Counted from the first letter of the stretch, positions 10,779 to 20,640 are shown. The stretch is DNA of 64,000 nucleotides from Streptomyces sp. Tu6071 (GCF_000213055.1 NZ_CM001165.1:3680945-3744944); one strand, 5' to 3'. Notes: a model not told the origin generated them from the sequence alone. A program made the numbers and translations.

Positions 10779-11174
10779 TCAGCCGATCAGCTCGACCGGA
10801 CAGCGCTTGCCCGTTCCGCGTTGCAGACGCGCGTCTCCGGTGAGCAGCGTCGCGCCGAGCTGCTCCGCGAGGGCAACGTAGGAGGCGTCGTAGGGCGAGT
10901 AGTTGTGGCGCAGCTCCCAGACGCGGAAGAGCAGCCCTTCGTGTTTCACGCGGCGCATCGGAAAGGACGGCAGCTTTCGGACGGCCCTGTCGGCCATGTG
11001 CTCCGTGATCTTCCCGGCGCGCAGAAGACCGCGCGTCACATTGGCGAACTCCAGGTCGATCAGCGCGGGAGCGTAGACCTCGGTCACGCCGCGCAAACGT
11101 TCTCTGGCGGCCTTCCCCTGCGGGCCTTCCTCGTAGTAGAGGGAGACCAGGACCGAGTTGTCCAGAACGATCAC
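10779..11174 (-). CDS. vapC: PIN-domain toxin, VapC type
   Basis: A 131-residue PIN-domain ribonuclease. The first acidic residue is Asp5 in VIVLDNSVLVSLYYEE; others appear in IDLEFANVTRGLLRAG and near the C terminus in YSPYDASYVALAEQLGATL and LTGDARLQ, giving the conserved four-acid Mg2+ site. VapC toxins cut tRNA or rRNA. Start GTG 11174 overlaps the TGA of the antitoxin gene by four bases, so the two are translationally coupled. Convergent with metG. Assignment to VapBC/FitAB rests on the RHH antitoxin plus PIN pair; activity is inferred. Confidence 0.9.
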   Translation of the reverse strand: MIVLDNSVLVSLYYEEGPQGKAARERLRGVTEVYAPALIDLEFANVTRGLLRAGKITEHMADRAVRKLPSFPMRRVKHEGLLFRVWELRHNYSPYDASYVALAEQLGATLLTGDARLQRGTGKRCPVELIG

Positions 11175-11398
11175 CGGTCCCGGCCCTCGCGCTGGATCGC
11201 GACGATCTCGTCCATGGTCACATCGCTGACCGCGTGGTCGCTCAGGTCGTCCAGGACCTCGTCCATGCTGGGCCGCCGGGCCAGCTCTTCCACCTCGATA
11301 CGCAGGTACTCCTGCAACGAGCGCCCGGACTCGGCAGCGCGCCGGCGCAGTATCGCGTACGCCTCGTCGTCGAGGTTGCGGATCTGTACAGTCGCCAT
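11171..11398 (-). CDS. vapB: Ribbon-helix-helix antitoxin, VapB/FitA type
   Basis: A 75-residue antitoxin. The N terminus MATVQIRNLDDEAYAIL is a FitA-like ribbon-helix-helix DNA-binding domain; ESGRSLQEYLRIEVEELA follows, and the acidic C-terminal part (MDEVLDDLSD) would wrap the PIN toxin. ATG 11398 has no SD; TACTCT sits six bases upstream, suggesting a leaderless mRNA, which is common for antitoxins in this phylum. A longer start 22 codons upstream is possible but lacks support. A 15-bp palindrome immediately upstream is a good autoregulatory operator. Confidence 0.88.
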   Translation of the reverse strand: MATVQIRNLDDEAYAILRRRAAESGRSLQEYLRIEVEELARRPSMDEVLDDLSDHAVSDVTMDEIVAIQREGRDR

Positions 11399-11410
11399 GC
11401 ATGCAGAGTA

Positions 11411-11425
11411 GCGCTGAATCAGCGC
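11411..11425. promoter_or_regulatory. 15-bp palindrome, probable VapBC autoregulatory operator
   Basis: GCGCTGA, one central A, TCAGCGC. It abuts the TACTCT -10-like hexamer 12-17 bp from vapB, exactly where an RHH antitoxin would block polymerase. Confidence 0.65.
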
Positions 11426-11487
11426 CGGAGCAGCCGCAAAGCGGCCGGACGTCCATTCGGACATCCGGCCTCGAGGTCCCGAACCCA

Positions 11488-11589
11488 GCCCCTCCGGCGT
11501 TTGAGGAGCGCGGGTGCGGGGGCGGAGCCCCCGAATCGGGGGGTGCGGGGGCGGAGCCCCCGGCCGGGAGCCCGGGGCGGAGCCCCGGG
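11488..11589. repeat. REP-like intergenic element plus three GC hairpins
   Basis: 11488-11511 matches a motif I recognise from many Streptomyces intergenic regions (CCCCTCCGGCGTTTGAGGAG core). It is followed by two identical 15-bp hairpins GGGGGCGGAGCCCCC (11518-11532, 11547-11561) and a third (11571-11589, CCCGGGGCGGAGCCCCGGG). They lie downstream of aspS and probably terminate it before the vapBC promoter. Confidence 0.65.
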
Positions 11590-11600
11590 CCCGGCCCCCG

Positions 11601-13364
11601 CTACTTCTGGACCGGCTTCCTGAGCTGGATGTTCAGCTCCCGCAGCCTCGTCTCGTCCAGCTCCGTCGGCGCGCCCATCATCAGGTCCTGGGCGTTGCCG
11701 TTGAGCGGGAAGGCGATCGTCTCGCGGATGTTCGGCTCGTCGGCGAGGAGCATCACGATGCGGTCGATGCCGGGGGCGATGCCGCCGTGGGGCGGGGCGC
11801 CGAGGCGGAAGGCGCGGAGCATGCCCGCGAACTCGTGCTCGACGGTCTCGCGGTCGTAGCCGGCGATCTCGAACGCCTTCAGCATGATCGCGGGCTCGTG
11901 GTTGCGGATCGCGCCGGAGGACAGCTCGATGCCGTTGCACACGATGTCGTACTGCCAGGCCAGGATGTCCAGCGGGTCCTTGTGCTCCAGCGCGTCCATG
12001 CCGCCCTGCGGCATCGAGAACGGGTTGTGCGAGAAGTCGATCTTCCCGGTCTCCTCGTCCTTCTCGAACATCGGGAAGTCGACGACCCAGCAGAACCGGA
12101 AGACGCCCTCCTCGAAGTGCCCGGCCCGCTTCGCGGCCTCGACGCGCACCGCCGACATGATCTTCGAGACCTCGTCGAACTCACCGGCGCCGAAGAAGAC
12201 GGCGTGCCCGGGGGCCAGCGAAAGGCGCTCGGTGAGCGCCTTGACGTCGTCGGCCGTGAGGAACTTCGCGATCGGGCCCGCGAGCTGCCCGTCCTCGCCC
12301 ACACGGACCCACGCGAGGCCCTTCGCGCCCTGCTCGACCGCGTACTCGCCGAGCTGGTCGAAGAACTTGCGGGACTGCTTCGCGGTGTCGGGCACGGGCA
12401 GCGCGCGCACGTGCTTGCCCGCGAACGCCTTGAACTCCGACGAGGCGAAGACGTCCGAGATGTCGTGCAGTTCGAGCTGGGCGCGCAGGTCCGGCTTGTC
12501 GTTGCCGTACTTGAGCATCGACTCGCGGAACGGGATGCGCGGGAACGGAGAGGTGACCTCGCGGCCCCCGCCGAACTCGGTGAACAGCTCCGTCATGAGC
12601 TTCTCGACCGGCTGGAAGACGTCCTCCTGCTCGACGAAGCTCATCTCCACGTCGAGCTGGTAGAACTCGCCGGGCGAGCGGTCGGCGCGCGCGTCCTCGT
12701 CGCGGAAGCACGGCGCGATCTGGAAGTAGCGGTCGAAGCCGGAGACCATGAGGAGCTGCTTGAACTGCTGCGGGGCCTGGGGCAGCGCGTAGAAGCGGCC
12801 GGGGTTCAGGCGCGAGGGGACGACGAAGTCGCGGGCGCCCTCGGGCGAGGTCGCGGTGAGGATCGGCGTCGCCATCTCGTTGAAGCCGAGCGCGACCATC
12901 TTCTGCCGCACGGCCGCGATGACGGCGGTGCGCAGCATGATGTTGCGGTGCATGCGCTCGCGGCGCAGGTCGAGGAAGCGGTACTCCAGCCGCCGCTCCT
13001 CGTTGACGCCGTCCTCGGCGTTGATCGTGAAGGGCAGCGGCCCGGCCTCGCCGAGCACCTCGACCTCGCCCGCCTCGACCTCGACCGCGCCCGTGGGCAG
13101 GTCGGGGTTGACGTTCTCCGCACCGCGCGAGACGACCTTGCCGTCGACGCGCAGGACGGTCTCCTTGGAGAGCTTGTCGAGCGTCTCGAAGGCGGCGGTG
13201 CCGGGGCGGGCGACGAGCTGGGTGATGCCGTAGTGGTCGCGCAGATCGATAAAGAGGATGCCGCCGAGGTCGCGCCGATTGTGCAGCCAGCCGCTCAGCC
13301 GGACGTCGGTGCCGACGTCGGAGGCGCGGAGCTCGCCGCAGGTGTGGGACCGGTACCGGTGCAT
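11601..13364 (-). CDS. aspS: Aspartyl-tRNA synthetase
   Basis: A 587-residue class IIb synthetase of the bacterial type. The OB-fold anticodon domain ([14 protein letters not shown]) is at residues about 20-45, motif 2 reads [20 protein letters not shown], the GAD insertion domain is in the middle, and motif 3 is near the C terminus ([13 protein letters not shown]). It charges tRNA-Asp, and in some actinobacteria tRNA-Asn. ATG 13364 ([12 protein letters not shown]) matches the usual family start and has GGA/GAG upstream; an upstream ATG at 13403 would add 13 residues and sits eight bases after TAACCT, which more likely marks the promoter. Divergent from the phosphatase gene. Confidence 0.96.
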   Translation of the reverse strand: MHRYRSHTCGELRASDVGTDVRLSGWLHNRRDLGGILFIDLRDHYGITQLVARPGTAAFETLDKLSKETVLRVDGKVVSRGAENVNPDLPTGAVEVEAGEVEVLGEAGPLPFTINAEDGVNEERRLEYRFLDLRRERMHRNIMLRTAVIAAVRQKMVALGFNEMATPILTATSPEGARDFVVPSRLNPGRFYALPQAPQQFKQLLMVSGFDRYFQIAPCFRDEDARADRSPGEFYQLDVEMSFVEQEDVFQPVEKLMTELFTEFGGGREVTSPFPRIPFRESMLKYGNDKPDLRAQLELHDISDVFASSEFKAFAGKHVRALPVPDTAKQSRKFFDQLGEYAVEQGAKGLAWVRVGEDGQLAGPIAKFLTADDVKALTERLSLAPGHAVFFGAGEFDEVSKIMSAVRVEAAKRAGHFEEGVFRFCWVVDFPMFEKDEETGKIDFSHNPFSMPQGGMDALEHKDPLDILAWQYDIVCNGIELSSGAIRNHEPAIMLKAFEIAGYDRETVEHEFAGMLRAFRLGAPPHGGIAPGIDRIVMLLADEPNIRETIAFPLNGNAQDLMMGAPTELDETRLRELNIQLRKPVQK

Positions 13365-13522
13365 CTCTATCCAGTCGCTCGGGGTGTGGGTGGGGCACGT
13401 CATTCGGGTCAAGGTTACCGCCGACCCGCCTGCCCGAGGGGCGCCGCCCCAAGGCCCCGGGGCCGCCCCCGGCGCCCGCTTCCGAGTGGCCCGCCACCCC
13501 GCAATCCTCGTAAAATAAGACA

Positions 13523-15859
13523 ATGGGTAGCGAAAACGTCGCCCCCAGCGCCTCCGAAGCTCTCTCCGTGCTGCGCACGGGCCTGTGGCGGTGGGACGAC
13601 GCGGCCGGGACCATCGCCGTGGACGCCGAGGCGGCCCGGCTGCTCGGGCTGCCCGCGCGCCCGGTGACGCTCTCGGAGGCGGCGGTACGCGCGCGGTTCC
13701 ACCCCTCCGACTGGAACGAGATCCAGAGCGTCATCACCCTCGCCGCCGCCGAGGAGACCCTCGGCGAGGCCCGGCTGCGGGTCATGGACGAGCAGGGCAA
13801 CGTCGTCCGGGTCGTCCGCACCCGCTCGCGGCCCACCCGCCCCGTCGCCCCGCCGGAGGAGGAGGACGGGTCGGCGGCCGAGCACGACGTGGCCGACACC
13901 TCGGCGACGTGGCTCGGCAGCGACGTGACCGCCCCGGCCGCGGGCCGCTCGCCCCGTACCAGCCCCGGGTTCATCCTCGTCGGGACCCTGCAGGAGATCA
14001 CCGAGCCCTCGCCGGGCACCGTCACGCGGGCGCCCGTCACGGGCGACTGGCGGCGCTCGCGCGAGGCGTTCCTGCTCGACGCGGGCCGGGCGCTCGCCGA
14101 GGCCCGCTCCACGACGGAGGTCCTGCGCGTCGCCGCCGGGCTCTCCATGCCGGGCTTCTCGCCCGACGGCCTCGCCGTCTTCGGCGTGGAGAACGACCAC
14201 CTCACCGTCATAGGCCACCACGGCCACCGCAGGGACGCCGCCGCGCCCTTCGCCGAGATCCCCCTCGACGCCGACTACCCGGCCGCCGAGGTCATCCGCA
14301 CCGGACGCGCCGTCTACCTCTCCTCGCCGAAGGAGTACCGCGAGCGCTACCCCGCGACGTGGCCGCTCGTCGCCGCGTTCAACCGCAAGTCCTGGGCCTT
14401 CCTGCCGCTCGTCGCCGCCGGGCGCACGATGGGCGCCTGGCTCGCCGCGTTCACGTACCCCGTCGCCTTCACCGTCGACGAGCGCTCCGTGCTCGCGACC
14501 GTCGCGCGGATGCTCGCGCAGGCGCTGAGCCGCGCCGGGATCGCCGACTCGCAGCGCGAGCTGTCCGAGGACCTCCAGCGCTCGATGCTGCCGCGCCTCG
14601 GCCCCGCGATGCCCGGCATGAGCCTCGCGGCCCGCTACGTGCCGACCGGCGGGGGCCTGCGGGTCGGCGGCGACTGGTACGACATGATCCCGCTGCCCTC
14701 GGGCCGCACCGCGCTCGTCATCGGCGACGTGCAGGGCCACGACGTGCGCGCGGCCGGGCTCATGGGACAGCTGCGGATCGCGGTACGGGCCTACGCGGCC
14801 GAGGGGCACCGCGCCGACGCGGTCCTCACCCGCGCCGCCCGCTTCCTGCACGGCATCAGCGAGACGCGGGGCATGGACTCGACGGCGGTGGAGGGCGCGG
14901 ACGCCCTGGACGAGCTGGACGACGACCCGCGCTTCGCCACGTGCCTCTACGTCGAGGTCGACCCGGCGAACGGGACGCTGGAGATCGCCCGCGCGGGCCA
15001 CCCCGAGCCGGCGGTCCGGATGGCGGACGGCACGATGCTGCGCCGCTCCGTCGCGGGCGGCCTCCCGCTCGGCATCGACCCGGACGCGGACTACCCGACG
15101 ACGCGGCTCGTCCTCGAACCCGGCGAGACGATCATGATGTGCACGGACGGCCTCATCGAGACCGGCGGCCACGACCTCGACACCGGCTGGAAGCGGCTGC
15201 GGCGCGCGGTCGAGTCGTACGAAGGCGACGACGTCGAGGGCCTCGCGGACGCGCTGCTCGGGGCCGTCCACGGGCCGGGCGCCGAGGAGGACACGGGCCC
15301 GCTGCGACCGCTCCACGAGGACGACATCGCCGTCGTCCTCCTGCGCCGCGCGCTCATCGGCTCGTCGAGCCGGCTGCGCCACCCGCGCGGGCGCCGCGCG
15401 ATCCTCTCCGTCGCGCAGGCGGAGCCGGAGCGGGTCGCGGGGGCGCGACGGCAACTGCGCGACCTGCTGCACGACTGGCCGGAGCGGGAGCAGGTCGACT
15501 CGGCGGTGCTGATGTGCTCCGAGATGCTGACGAACGTCCTCGTGCACACCGAGGGCGACGCCCTCCTCATCGCCTCCGTGACGGGCCCGCCGGGGGCCCG
15601 GCGGATGCGCGTCGAGGTCATGGACGAGGACGACACGCTGCCGCACCGCCGCGACCCGGGCGAACTGGCCTCCTCGGGGCGGGGCCTGGTGCTGATGGAA
15701 CTCCTCGCGGACGACTGGGGGGTGTCGCCCCGGGGCGAGGGGAAGTCGATCTGGTTCGAGCTGCGGGAGGAAGAGGAGGAAGAGGAGGAAGAGGACGAGG
15801 GCGAGGAGGAGAACGAGGACGACGGGGCGGGCGGGGACGAGGGCGGCGGGGCGCGGTGA
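13523..15859 (+). CDS. PAS-GAF-SpoIIE phosphatase with C-terminal HATPase domain
   Basis: A 778-residue signalling protein. About 10-110 is PAS-like ([20 protein letters not shown]), about 190-345 is GAF, about 350-610 is a SpoIIE/PP2C phosphatase with metal-binding Asp in [16 protein letters not shown] and HEDDIAVV, and about 625-750 is an anti-sigma-like HATPase_c ([28 protein letters not shown]). The tail is a run of Glu/Asp then Gly. Such proteins usually set the phosphorylation of an anti-sigma antagonist; here kinase and phosphatase are fused, and no sigma or anti-anti-sigma gene lies beside it. ATG 13523 is six bases after TAAAAT with no SD, so the mRNA is probably leaderless. Divergent from aspS. 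Confidence 0.9.
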   Translation: MGSENVAPSASEALSVLRTGLWRWDDAAGTIAVDAEAARLLGLPARPVTLSEAAVRARFHPSDWNEIQSVITLAAAEETLGEARLRVMDEQGNVVRVVRTRSRPTRPVAPPEEEDGSAAEHDVADTSATWLGSDVTAPAAGRSPRTSPGFILVGTLQEITEPSPGTVTRAPVTGDWRRSREAFLLDAGRALAEARSTTEVLRVAAGLSMPGFSPDGLAVFGVENDHLTVIGHHGHRRDAAAPFAEIPLDADYPAAEVIRTGRAVYLSSPKEYRERYPATWPLVAAFNRKSWAFLPLVAAGRTMGAWLAAFTYPVAFTVDERSVLATVARMLAQALSRAGIADSQRELSEDLQRSMLPRLGPAMPGMSLAARYVPTGGGLRVGGDWYDMIPLPSGRTALVIGDVQGHDVRAAGLMGQLRIAVRAYAAEGHRADAVLTRAARFLHGISETRGMDSTAVEGADALDELDDDPRFATCLYVEVDPANGTLEIARAGHPEPAVRMADGTMLRRSVAGGLPLGIDPDADYPTTRLVLEPGETIMMCTDGLIETGGHDLDTGWKRLRRAVESYEGDDVEGLADALLGAVHGPGAEEDTGPLRPLHEDDIAVVLLRRALIGSSSRLRHPRGRRAILSVAQAEPERVAGARRQLRDLLHDWPEREQVDSAVLMCSEMLTNVLVHTEGDALLIASVTGPPGARRMRVEVMDEDDTLPHRRDPGELASSGRGLVLMELLADDWGVSPRGEGKSIWFELREEEEEEEEEDEGEEENEDDGAGGDEGGGAR

Positions 15860-15901
15860 AGGCGGGGGGGCGCGTTGCGGGCGGCGGGGCGCCTTGAGGG
15901 C

Positions 15902-15936
15902 GGGGGTCCGGGACCCCCGTGCGGTCCCGGACCCCC
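15902..15936. terminator. Hairpin between convergent phosphatase and transporter genes
   Basis: Arms GGGGGTCCGGGAC (15902-15914) and GTCCCGGACCCCC (15924-15936), 13 bp perfect, 9-nt loop. It can end either transcript. Confidence 0.8.
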
Positions 15937-15990
15937 TGGCCCTACCGTAGAGCGTTACGGACGGTTTTATGTGATTTAACGGTGAACCGT

Positions 15991-17094
15991 TCACGGAGTG
16001 TCGCCCGACGCCTCCGCGCTCGCCCCGCCCCCGTCCCCGTACCGCTCCCGCAGCTCCCTGAAGATCCCGAACGCGGCGGCCGTGAGCGGGACCGCGAGGA
16101 GCATCCCGAGGATGCCCGCGAGCGAGGCGCCCGCCGTGATCGTCACCATGACGACGGCCGGGTGCATCTGCACCGTGCGGCTCTGCACGACCGGCTGGAG
16201 CAGGTGCCCCTCCAGGACCTGCACCGCGAGCACGACGCCGAGCACCCACAGCGCGATGACGAAGCCCCGGTCCGCGAGCGCCACGAGGATCGCGACGGCG
16301 CCGGAGAGGAAGGCGCCGAGGTAGGGGATGTACGCGCCGAGGAAGACGAGCGCGCCGAGCCCGAGCGCCCCCGGCACCCCCAGCACGAGCAGCCCGATCG
16401 TGATGAACGTGGCGTCGATGAGCGCGATGATCGTCGTGCCGTGCATGAAGCCCGCGACGGCCTGGTACGCGCGCCGCGCCATCGCCTCCACGAGGTCGGA
16501 GCTGTCGCCGGGCGAGAGCTCGCGCAGCCCGCGCAGCGCGCGGCCCGCGTCGCGCAGGAAGAAGAACATCAGCAGCAGCGCGAGCACGGCCGTCGCCACG
16601 AAACTGCCCACGACGCTCAGCCCGTTGATGACGCCGGTCGCCGCCGTCCCGCCGAACTTGTTCAGCAACTGCCGGGCGTTGTGCGTGATGTCGTCGAGCG
16701 AGGTGTCCTCCGCGCCGACCCACGAGGCCGCGTCCTCGATGCCGCTGCGGATCGAGTCGAGGATCTGCTGCCCGTTGTCGACGATCGCGCTCGTGACGAT
16801 GTACCCGGCCCCGCCGACCGCCGCGACGACGGCCGCGCACGTGATCCCGGCCGCGAGCGAGCGCTGCACGTGCGCGCGGTGCACGAGCAGCGAGTAGAGC
16901 GGGCGCAGCAGCGCGGTCCCGAGCACGGCGAGCAGGATCGGCGTGACCGCGGTCTTCAGCTCGACGCACAGCCAGATCCCGACCGCGGCGACGCCGGTGA
17001 CGAGCAGCAGCAGTACGCACCAGGCCCCGAGCCTGCGCATGGGCTCGGGCAGCAGCTCTGCGAGGGACTTGGCGGACGACGACGGTACGGGCAT
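15991..17094 (-). CDS. AI-2E family transporter (TqsA/YdiK-like)
   Basis: A 367-residue membrane protein with about eight hydrophobic helices in the family pattern: two N-terminal helices (GAWCVLLLLVTGVAAVGIWL; ILLAVLGTALLRPLY), one more near 85-105, an amphipathic middle (DNGQQILDSIRSGIEDAASW), then paired helices ending GILGMLLAVPLTAAAFGIF. The conserved YLGAFLSG and QVLEGHLLQPVV patches identify the family, whose members export autoinducer-2, Na+/H+ or other small solutes; the substrate is unknown. ATG 17094 lacks a clear SD. Convergent with the phosphatase gene and divergent from the SDR at 17334. Confidence 0.9.
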   Translation of the reverse strand: MPVPSSSAKSLAELLPEPMRRLGAWCVLLLLVTGVAAVGIWLCVELKTAVTPILLAVLGTALLRPLYSLLVHRAHVQRSLAAGITCAAVVAAVGGAGYIVTSAIVDNGQQILDSIRSGIEDAASWVGAEDTSLDDITHNARQLLNKFGGTAATGVINGLSVVGSFVATAVLALLLMFFFLRDAGRALRGLRELSPGDSSDLVEAMARRAYQAVAGFMHGTTIIALIDATFITIGLLVLGVPGALGLGALVFLGAYIPYLGAFLSGAVAILVALADRGFVIALWVLGVVLAVQVLEGHLLQPVVQSRTVQMHPAVVMVTITAGASLAGILGMLLAVPLTAAAFGIFRELRERYGDGGGASAEASGDTP

Positions 17095-17333
17095 GGGCCC
17101 AGCGGACCACGGAGCGGGGCCGCGCCGGGTGGTGCCATGCCGGGCGGGGCCCCGGAAGGGGGGCGGTCAGGCCGGGTAACGGACGAGGAGGATCGCTTCC
17201 GCGTCGGCGGCCGTCGCCCGGTAGAGGTGCGGGACGTCGGCCGGAGCGGTCCGAGCGGGCCCGGCGCGGTGCTCCGAACGCGAGGGCGGATTCCCGCCAG
17301 CGCGGTCGGCGCGCTTCCTCAACCATTGCTCCC

Positions 17334-18065
17334 ATGAACGGACTTGAGGGAAAGGCAGCCCTGGTGACCGGCGGCTCGCGGGGCATCGGGGAGGCGGTCG
17401 TGCGGCGCCTGTCCGCCGAGGGCGCGCGCGTGGCGTTCACGTACGTACGGGACGAGGCGCGCGCCGCCGCGCTCGTGAAGGATCTCGACGGTCCCGCGCT
17501 CGCGCTGCGGGCCGACAGCGCGGACCCGGCGGCGGTGCGGGGCGCGGTGGCCGAGACGGTACGGGCCTTCGGCGGCCTCGACGTCCTGGTCAACAACGCG
17601 GGCGCCTTCCACGTGGGGGCGCTCGCGGACCTCGGGGACGCGGAGATCGAGCAGACCCTCGCGGTCAACGTCCGCGCCCCCTACGAGGCGGCCCGTGCGG
17701 CGGCCCCGCACCTCCCGGAGGGCGGCCGGATCATCACGATCGGCAGCAACACGGCCGTCCGCCTCCCCTTCCCCGGCTTCGCCCTCTACGCGATGAGCAA
17801 GACGGCCCTCGTCGGGCTGACGAAGGGGCTCGCCCGCGAGCTGGGCCCGCGCGGCATCACCGCGACCCTCGTCCACCCGGGCCCCACCGACACCGACGCC
17901 AACCCGGCCTCCTCGGCCCAGGCCCCCACGGTCGCCGCCCTCACCGCCCTCGACCGCTACGCCGCCCCGCACGAGATCGCGGCGACGGTCGCCTTCCTCT
18001 GCGGCCCGGACGCGACCTACGTGACGGGTGCGGAGATCGCCGTGGACGGGGGCTGGGGGGCGTAG
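17334..18065 (+). CDS. SDR-family oxidoreductase (FabG-like)
   Basis: A 243-residue classical SDR: TGGSRGIG at about residues 12-19, NNAG in the middle, Ser in TIGSNTAVRLP, and the Tyr/Lys pair in YAMSKTALVGLTKGLA. The C terminus ends IAVDGGWGA. It resembles 3-oxoacyl-ACP reductases but is not within a fatty-acid cluster, so the substrate is open. It differs clearly from the TetR-linked SDRs at 254 and 37161 (RGIG instead of TGIG). No SD is seen before ATG 17334. Two hairpins follow before the convergent CsbD gene. Confidence 0.88.
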   Translation: MNGLEGKAALVTGGSRGIGEAVVRRLSAEGARVAFTYVRDEARAAALVKDLDGPALALRADSADPAAVRGAVAETVRAFGGLDVLVNNAGAFHVGALADLGDAEIEQTLAVNVRAPYEAARAAAPHLPEGGRIITIGSNTAVRLPFPGFALYAMSKTALVGLTKGLARELGPRGITATLVHPGPTDTDANPASSAQAPTVAALTALDRYAAPHEIAATVAFLCGPDATYVTGAEIAVDGGWGA

Positions 18066-18145
18066 GGGCTGAGGGAAGTCCGGCGCTGGGGGCCGGGGGC
18101 TCGGCGGCCCGTACCCGTACGGCCTTCTCCTCGCCCCCCACGCAC

Positions 18146-18181
18146 CGAGACCCCCGCCCCCCGGAAGGGGCAGGGGTCTCG
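18146..18181. terminator. Hairpin after SDR
   Basis: CGAGACCCC (18146-18154) pairs with GGGGTCTCG (18173-18181), with an inner CCCC/GGGG stem. Lies between convergent SDR and CsbD genes. Confidence 0.7.
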
Positions 18182-18198
18182 TCGCGGAGGCGGGTGCG

Positions 18199-18230
18199 CA
18201 CCGGAGCCCGTGGGGGGCGTGGCTCCGGTG
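18199..18230. terminator. Second hairpin between SDR and CsbD genes
   Basis: CACCGGAGCC (18199-18208) pairs with GGCTCCGGTG (18221-18230), loop 12 nt. Probably serves the CsbD transcript arriving from the right. Confidence 0.65.
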
Positions 18231-18299
18231 GCACCCGGTCCTTGGGGTGGACGCGGGGCCGCTCGGGTCAGGGATTGCCCCGGTCCAGGTTCTGAGGGG

Positions 18300-18500
18300 T
18301 CAGTGGCGGAAGGCGTCCTTGACCTTCTCCTTCGCCTGCCGCATGTCGCCCCGGGAGCGTTCGACGCCGCCTTCGGCCTGGAGCCGCTCGTTGCCGACGA
18401 GCTTGCCCGCCTTCTCCTTCACGGCACCCTTCACGCGCTCCGCGCGGGCGGTCGCCTTCTGGTCCGTACGGTGTGCGTGCTTGCCGTGCTTGGCGGCCAT
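18300..18500 (-). CDS. CsbD-like stress protein
   Basis: A 66-residue, highly charged helical protein: KATARAERVKGAVKEKAGKL, then VGNERLQAEGGVERSRGD and MRQAKEKVKDAF, the CsbD family signature. CsbD proteins are sigma-B-type general stress proteins of unknown biochemical function. ATG 18500 follows GAAGGAG by seven bases, a strong SD. The His-rich start (KHGKHAHR) is unusual. Confidence 0.88.
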   Translation of the reverse strand: MAAKHGKHAHRTDQKATARAERVKGAVKEKAGKLVGNERLQAEGGVERSRGDMRQAKEKVKDAFRH

Positions 18501-18643
18501 GATCGTGCTCCTTCGCTTCGGGCTGCGAGCCGTATCGCTGACACCGACCGCGTGCCCCGCCCCTCGCGCCTCACACCTCCCGCCCGGTGTCCATTTCGCG
18601 GACACGTCCCGGGACGTACGCATCTTGTATCTATGCTGTGCGC

Positions 18644-19327
18644 ATGTCCTCCGTCCCCACGGCCGCACCCTCCGCCGAGCCCAGGCCCCCCAAGCAGCCC
18701 CCCGCCGCGGACCGCGTCTACACGCACGTCAAGCACCGCATCCTCGACCGCAGCTACGCCGGCGGCACCCTCCTCACCGAGGGCGAGGTCGCCGACGAGG
18801 TCGGCGTCTCGCGCACCCCCGTACGGGAGGCGATGCTGCGCCTGGAGGTCGAGGGGCTGCTCAAGCTCTACCCGAAGAAGGGCGTCCTCGTCCTGCCCGT
18901 CTCGGCGCAGGAGATCGAGGACGTCGTCGAGACGCGGCTCCTCGTCGAGCAGCACGCGGCGCGCAAGGCCGTGCCCGCCTCGCCCGTACTCCTCACACGC
19001 CTGGAGGAGCTGATCGACGAGCACCAGCGGCTCGCCGACGCGGGGGACTACGAGGGCGCCGCGGCGAGCGACCGCTGCTTCCACGCCGAGATCGTGCGCA
19101 GCGGCGGCAACGACATCCTCTCGCGCCTGTACGACCAGCTCCGCGACCGTCAGCTCCGCATGGGCGTCGCGGTCATGTACTCGCACCCGGACCGCATCCA
19201 GAAGACCCTGCACGAGCACCGCGAGATCCTCGCGGCGCTGCGCGCGGGCGACGCCGGGGCCGCCGTCGCCGTCGTCGACCGGCACGTCGGCTGGTTCCAC
19301 ACGCTCGCCCGCGGGGAGGTGCGATGA
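18644..19327 (+). CDS. GntR-family regulator, FCD (FadR) subfamily
   Basis: A 227-residue regulator. Winged helix at about 25-95 (ILDRSYAGGTLLTEGEVADE, GVSRTPVREAMLRLE, KGVLVLPVS), followed by a six-helix FCD domain with the acidic/His metal-site patches RLLVEQHAARKA, DRCFHAEIVRSGGN and HEHREILAALRAGD. FCD regulators sense carboxylic acids. The ATG overlaps nothing upstream; TATGCT lies six bases before it, so a leaderless start is likely. Its TGA overlaps the ATG of the MFS transporter by four bases, so they form a coupled operon and the regulator probably controls import or export of its own ligand. Confidence 0.9.
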   Translation: MSSVPTAAPSAEPRPPKQPPAADRVYTHVKHRILDRSYAGGTLLTEGEVADEVGVSRTPVREAMLRLEVEGLLKLYPKKGVLVLPVSAQEIEDVVETRLLVEQHAARKAVPASPVLLTRLEELIDEHQRLADAGDYEGAAASDRCFHAEIVRSGGNDILSRLYDQLRDRQLRMGVAVMYSHPDRIQKTLHEHREILAALRAGDAGAAVAVVDRHVGWFHTLARGEVR

Positions 19328-20640
19328 CCGCGCAGTCCGTGCCCGCGCGCGCCACGCTCCCCGGCGATCCGCCCGGCGGCCGGGCGGCCGTCACGATGTG
19401 GAGCGTCGGCGTCTCCGTCTACTTCGTCGCGATCATCTTCCGCACGTCGCTCGGCGTCGCCGGGCTCGACGCGGTCGACCGCTTCCACGTCGGCGCCTCG
19501 GCGCTCTCGACCTTCTCCATACTCCAGCTCCTCGTCTACGCGGGGATGCAGATACCCGTCGGCCTCATGGTCGACCGCATGGGCACGAAGAAGGTGCTGT
19601 GCCTCGGCGCGGTCCTCTTCACCCTCGGCCAGCTCGGCTTCGCCTTCTCGCCGGACTACACGACGGGCCTGCTCTCGCGCGCGCTGCTCGGCTGCGGCGA
19701 CGCGATGACGTTCATCAGCGTGCTGCGCCTCGGCAACCGCTGGTTCCCGGCCCGGCGCGGCCCCTTCGTCGGCCAGCTCGCCGGCCTCGTCGGCATGGCG
19801 GGCAACCTCGTCTCGACGCTCGTCATCGCCCGGCTCCTGCACGGCATCGGCTGGACGGCGGCCTTCGCGGGCAGCGCGGGACTCGGCGTCGTCGTCCTCG
19901 TCGTCACGCTGCTCTTCCTCAAGGACCACCCCGAGGGCCACGAGCCGCCGCCCCTGCCCGCCGCGCACCGCGGCGCCGCCTACGTCCGCGCGCAGATCGC
20001 CGCGACGTGGCGCGAGCCGGGCAGCAGGCTCGGGATGTGGACGCACTTCACGACGCAGTTCCCCGCGATGGTCTTCCTGCTCCTGTGGGGCATGCCGTTC
20101 CTCGTGGAGCAGCAGGGCCTCTCGCGCGGCACGGCGGGAAACCTGCTCACGGTCGTCATCCTGTCGAACATCGTCGTGGGGCTCGTCTACGGGCAGCTCA
20201 TCGCCCGCCACCACGGCGCCCGCATCCCGCTCGTGCTCGGCACCGTGGGCGCGACGGGCCTGATGTGGGCGCTGGTCCTGGGCTGGGGCCCCCACGCCCC
20301 GATGTGGCTCCTCGTCGTCCTGACCCTGGTGCTCGGCGCCTGCGGCCCGGCCTCGATGATCGGCTTCGACTTCGCCCGCCCGGCCAATCCGCCCGAACGC
20401 CAGGGCACGGCCTCGGGGATCGTCAACATCGGCGGCTTCAGCGCCTGCATGATCCTGCTCCTGGCCATCGGCGTCCTGCTCGACGCGACCGGCGACAACT
20501 ACCGCGTCGCGTTCTGCGCGATCTTCGCGGTGGAAGCCCTGGGCATCTCCCAGATCCTCCGCCTGCGGGCCCGCGCGCTGCGCAGGGAGCGCGAGCGACT
20601 GGTGGCGAGCAGGGTCGAAACGGTCCACGTACCGGCGTAG
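19324..20640 (+). CDS. MFS transporter
   Basis: A 438-residue membrane protein with about twelve hydrophobic segments (for example VGVSVYFVAIIFRTSLGVAG and MVFLLLWGMPFLVEQQGL) and the MFS loop 2-3 signature VGLMVDRMGTKKVL. A cytoplasmic loop in the middle (KDHPEGHEPPPLPAAHRG) separates the halves. Coupled by a four-base ATGA overlap to the FCD regulator. It resembles nitrate/nitrite- or oxalate-type anion porters only loosely; substrate unknown, probably a carboxylate given the regulator (inference). Confidence 0.9.
   Translation: MTAQSVPARATLPGDPPGGRAAVTMWSVGVSVYFVAIIFRTSLGVAGLDAVDRFHVGASALSTFSILQLLVYAGMQIPVGLMVDRMGTKKVLCLGAVLFTLGQLGFAFSPDYTTGLLSRALLGCGDAMTFISVLRLGNRWFPARRGPFVGQLAGLVGMAGNLVSTLVIARLLHGIGWTAAFAGSAGLGVVVLVVTLLFLKDHPEGHEPPPLPAAHRGAAYVRAQIAATWREPGSRLGMWTHFTTQFPAMVFLLLWGMPFLVEQQGLSRGTAGNLLTVVILSNIVVGLVYGQLIARHHGARIPLVLGTVGATGLMWALVLGWGPHAPMWLLVVLTLVLGACGPASMIGFDFARPANPPERQGTASGIVNIGGFSACMILLLAIGVLLDATGDNYRVAFCAIFAVEALGISQILRLRARALRRERERLVASRVETVHVPA

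Noticed and set aside
15940..15990. AT-richer stretch with ACGGTGAACCGT as an operator
   Set aside because: It lies at the 3' ends of two convergent genes, where no start is served.
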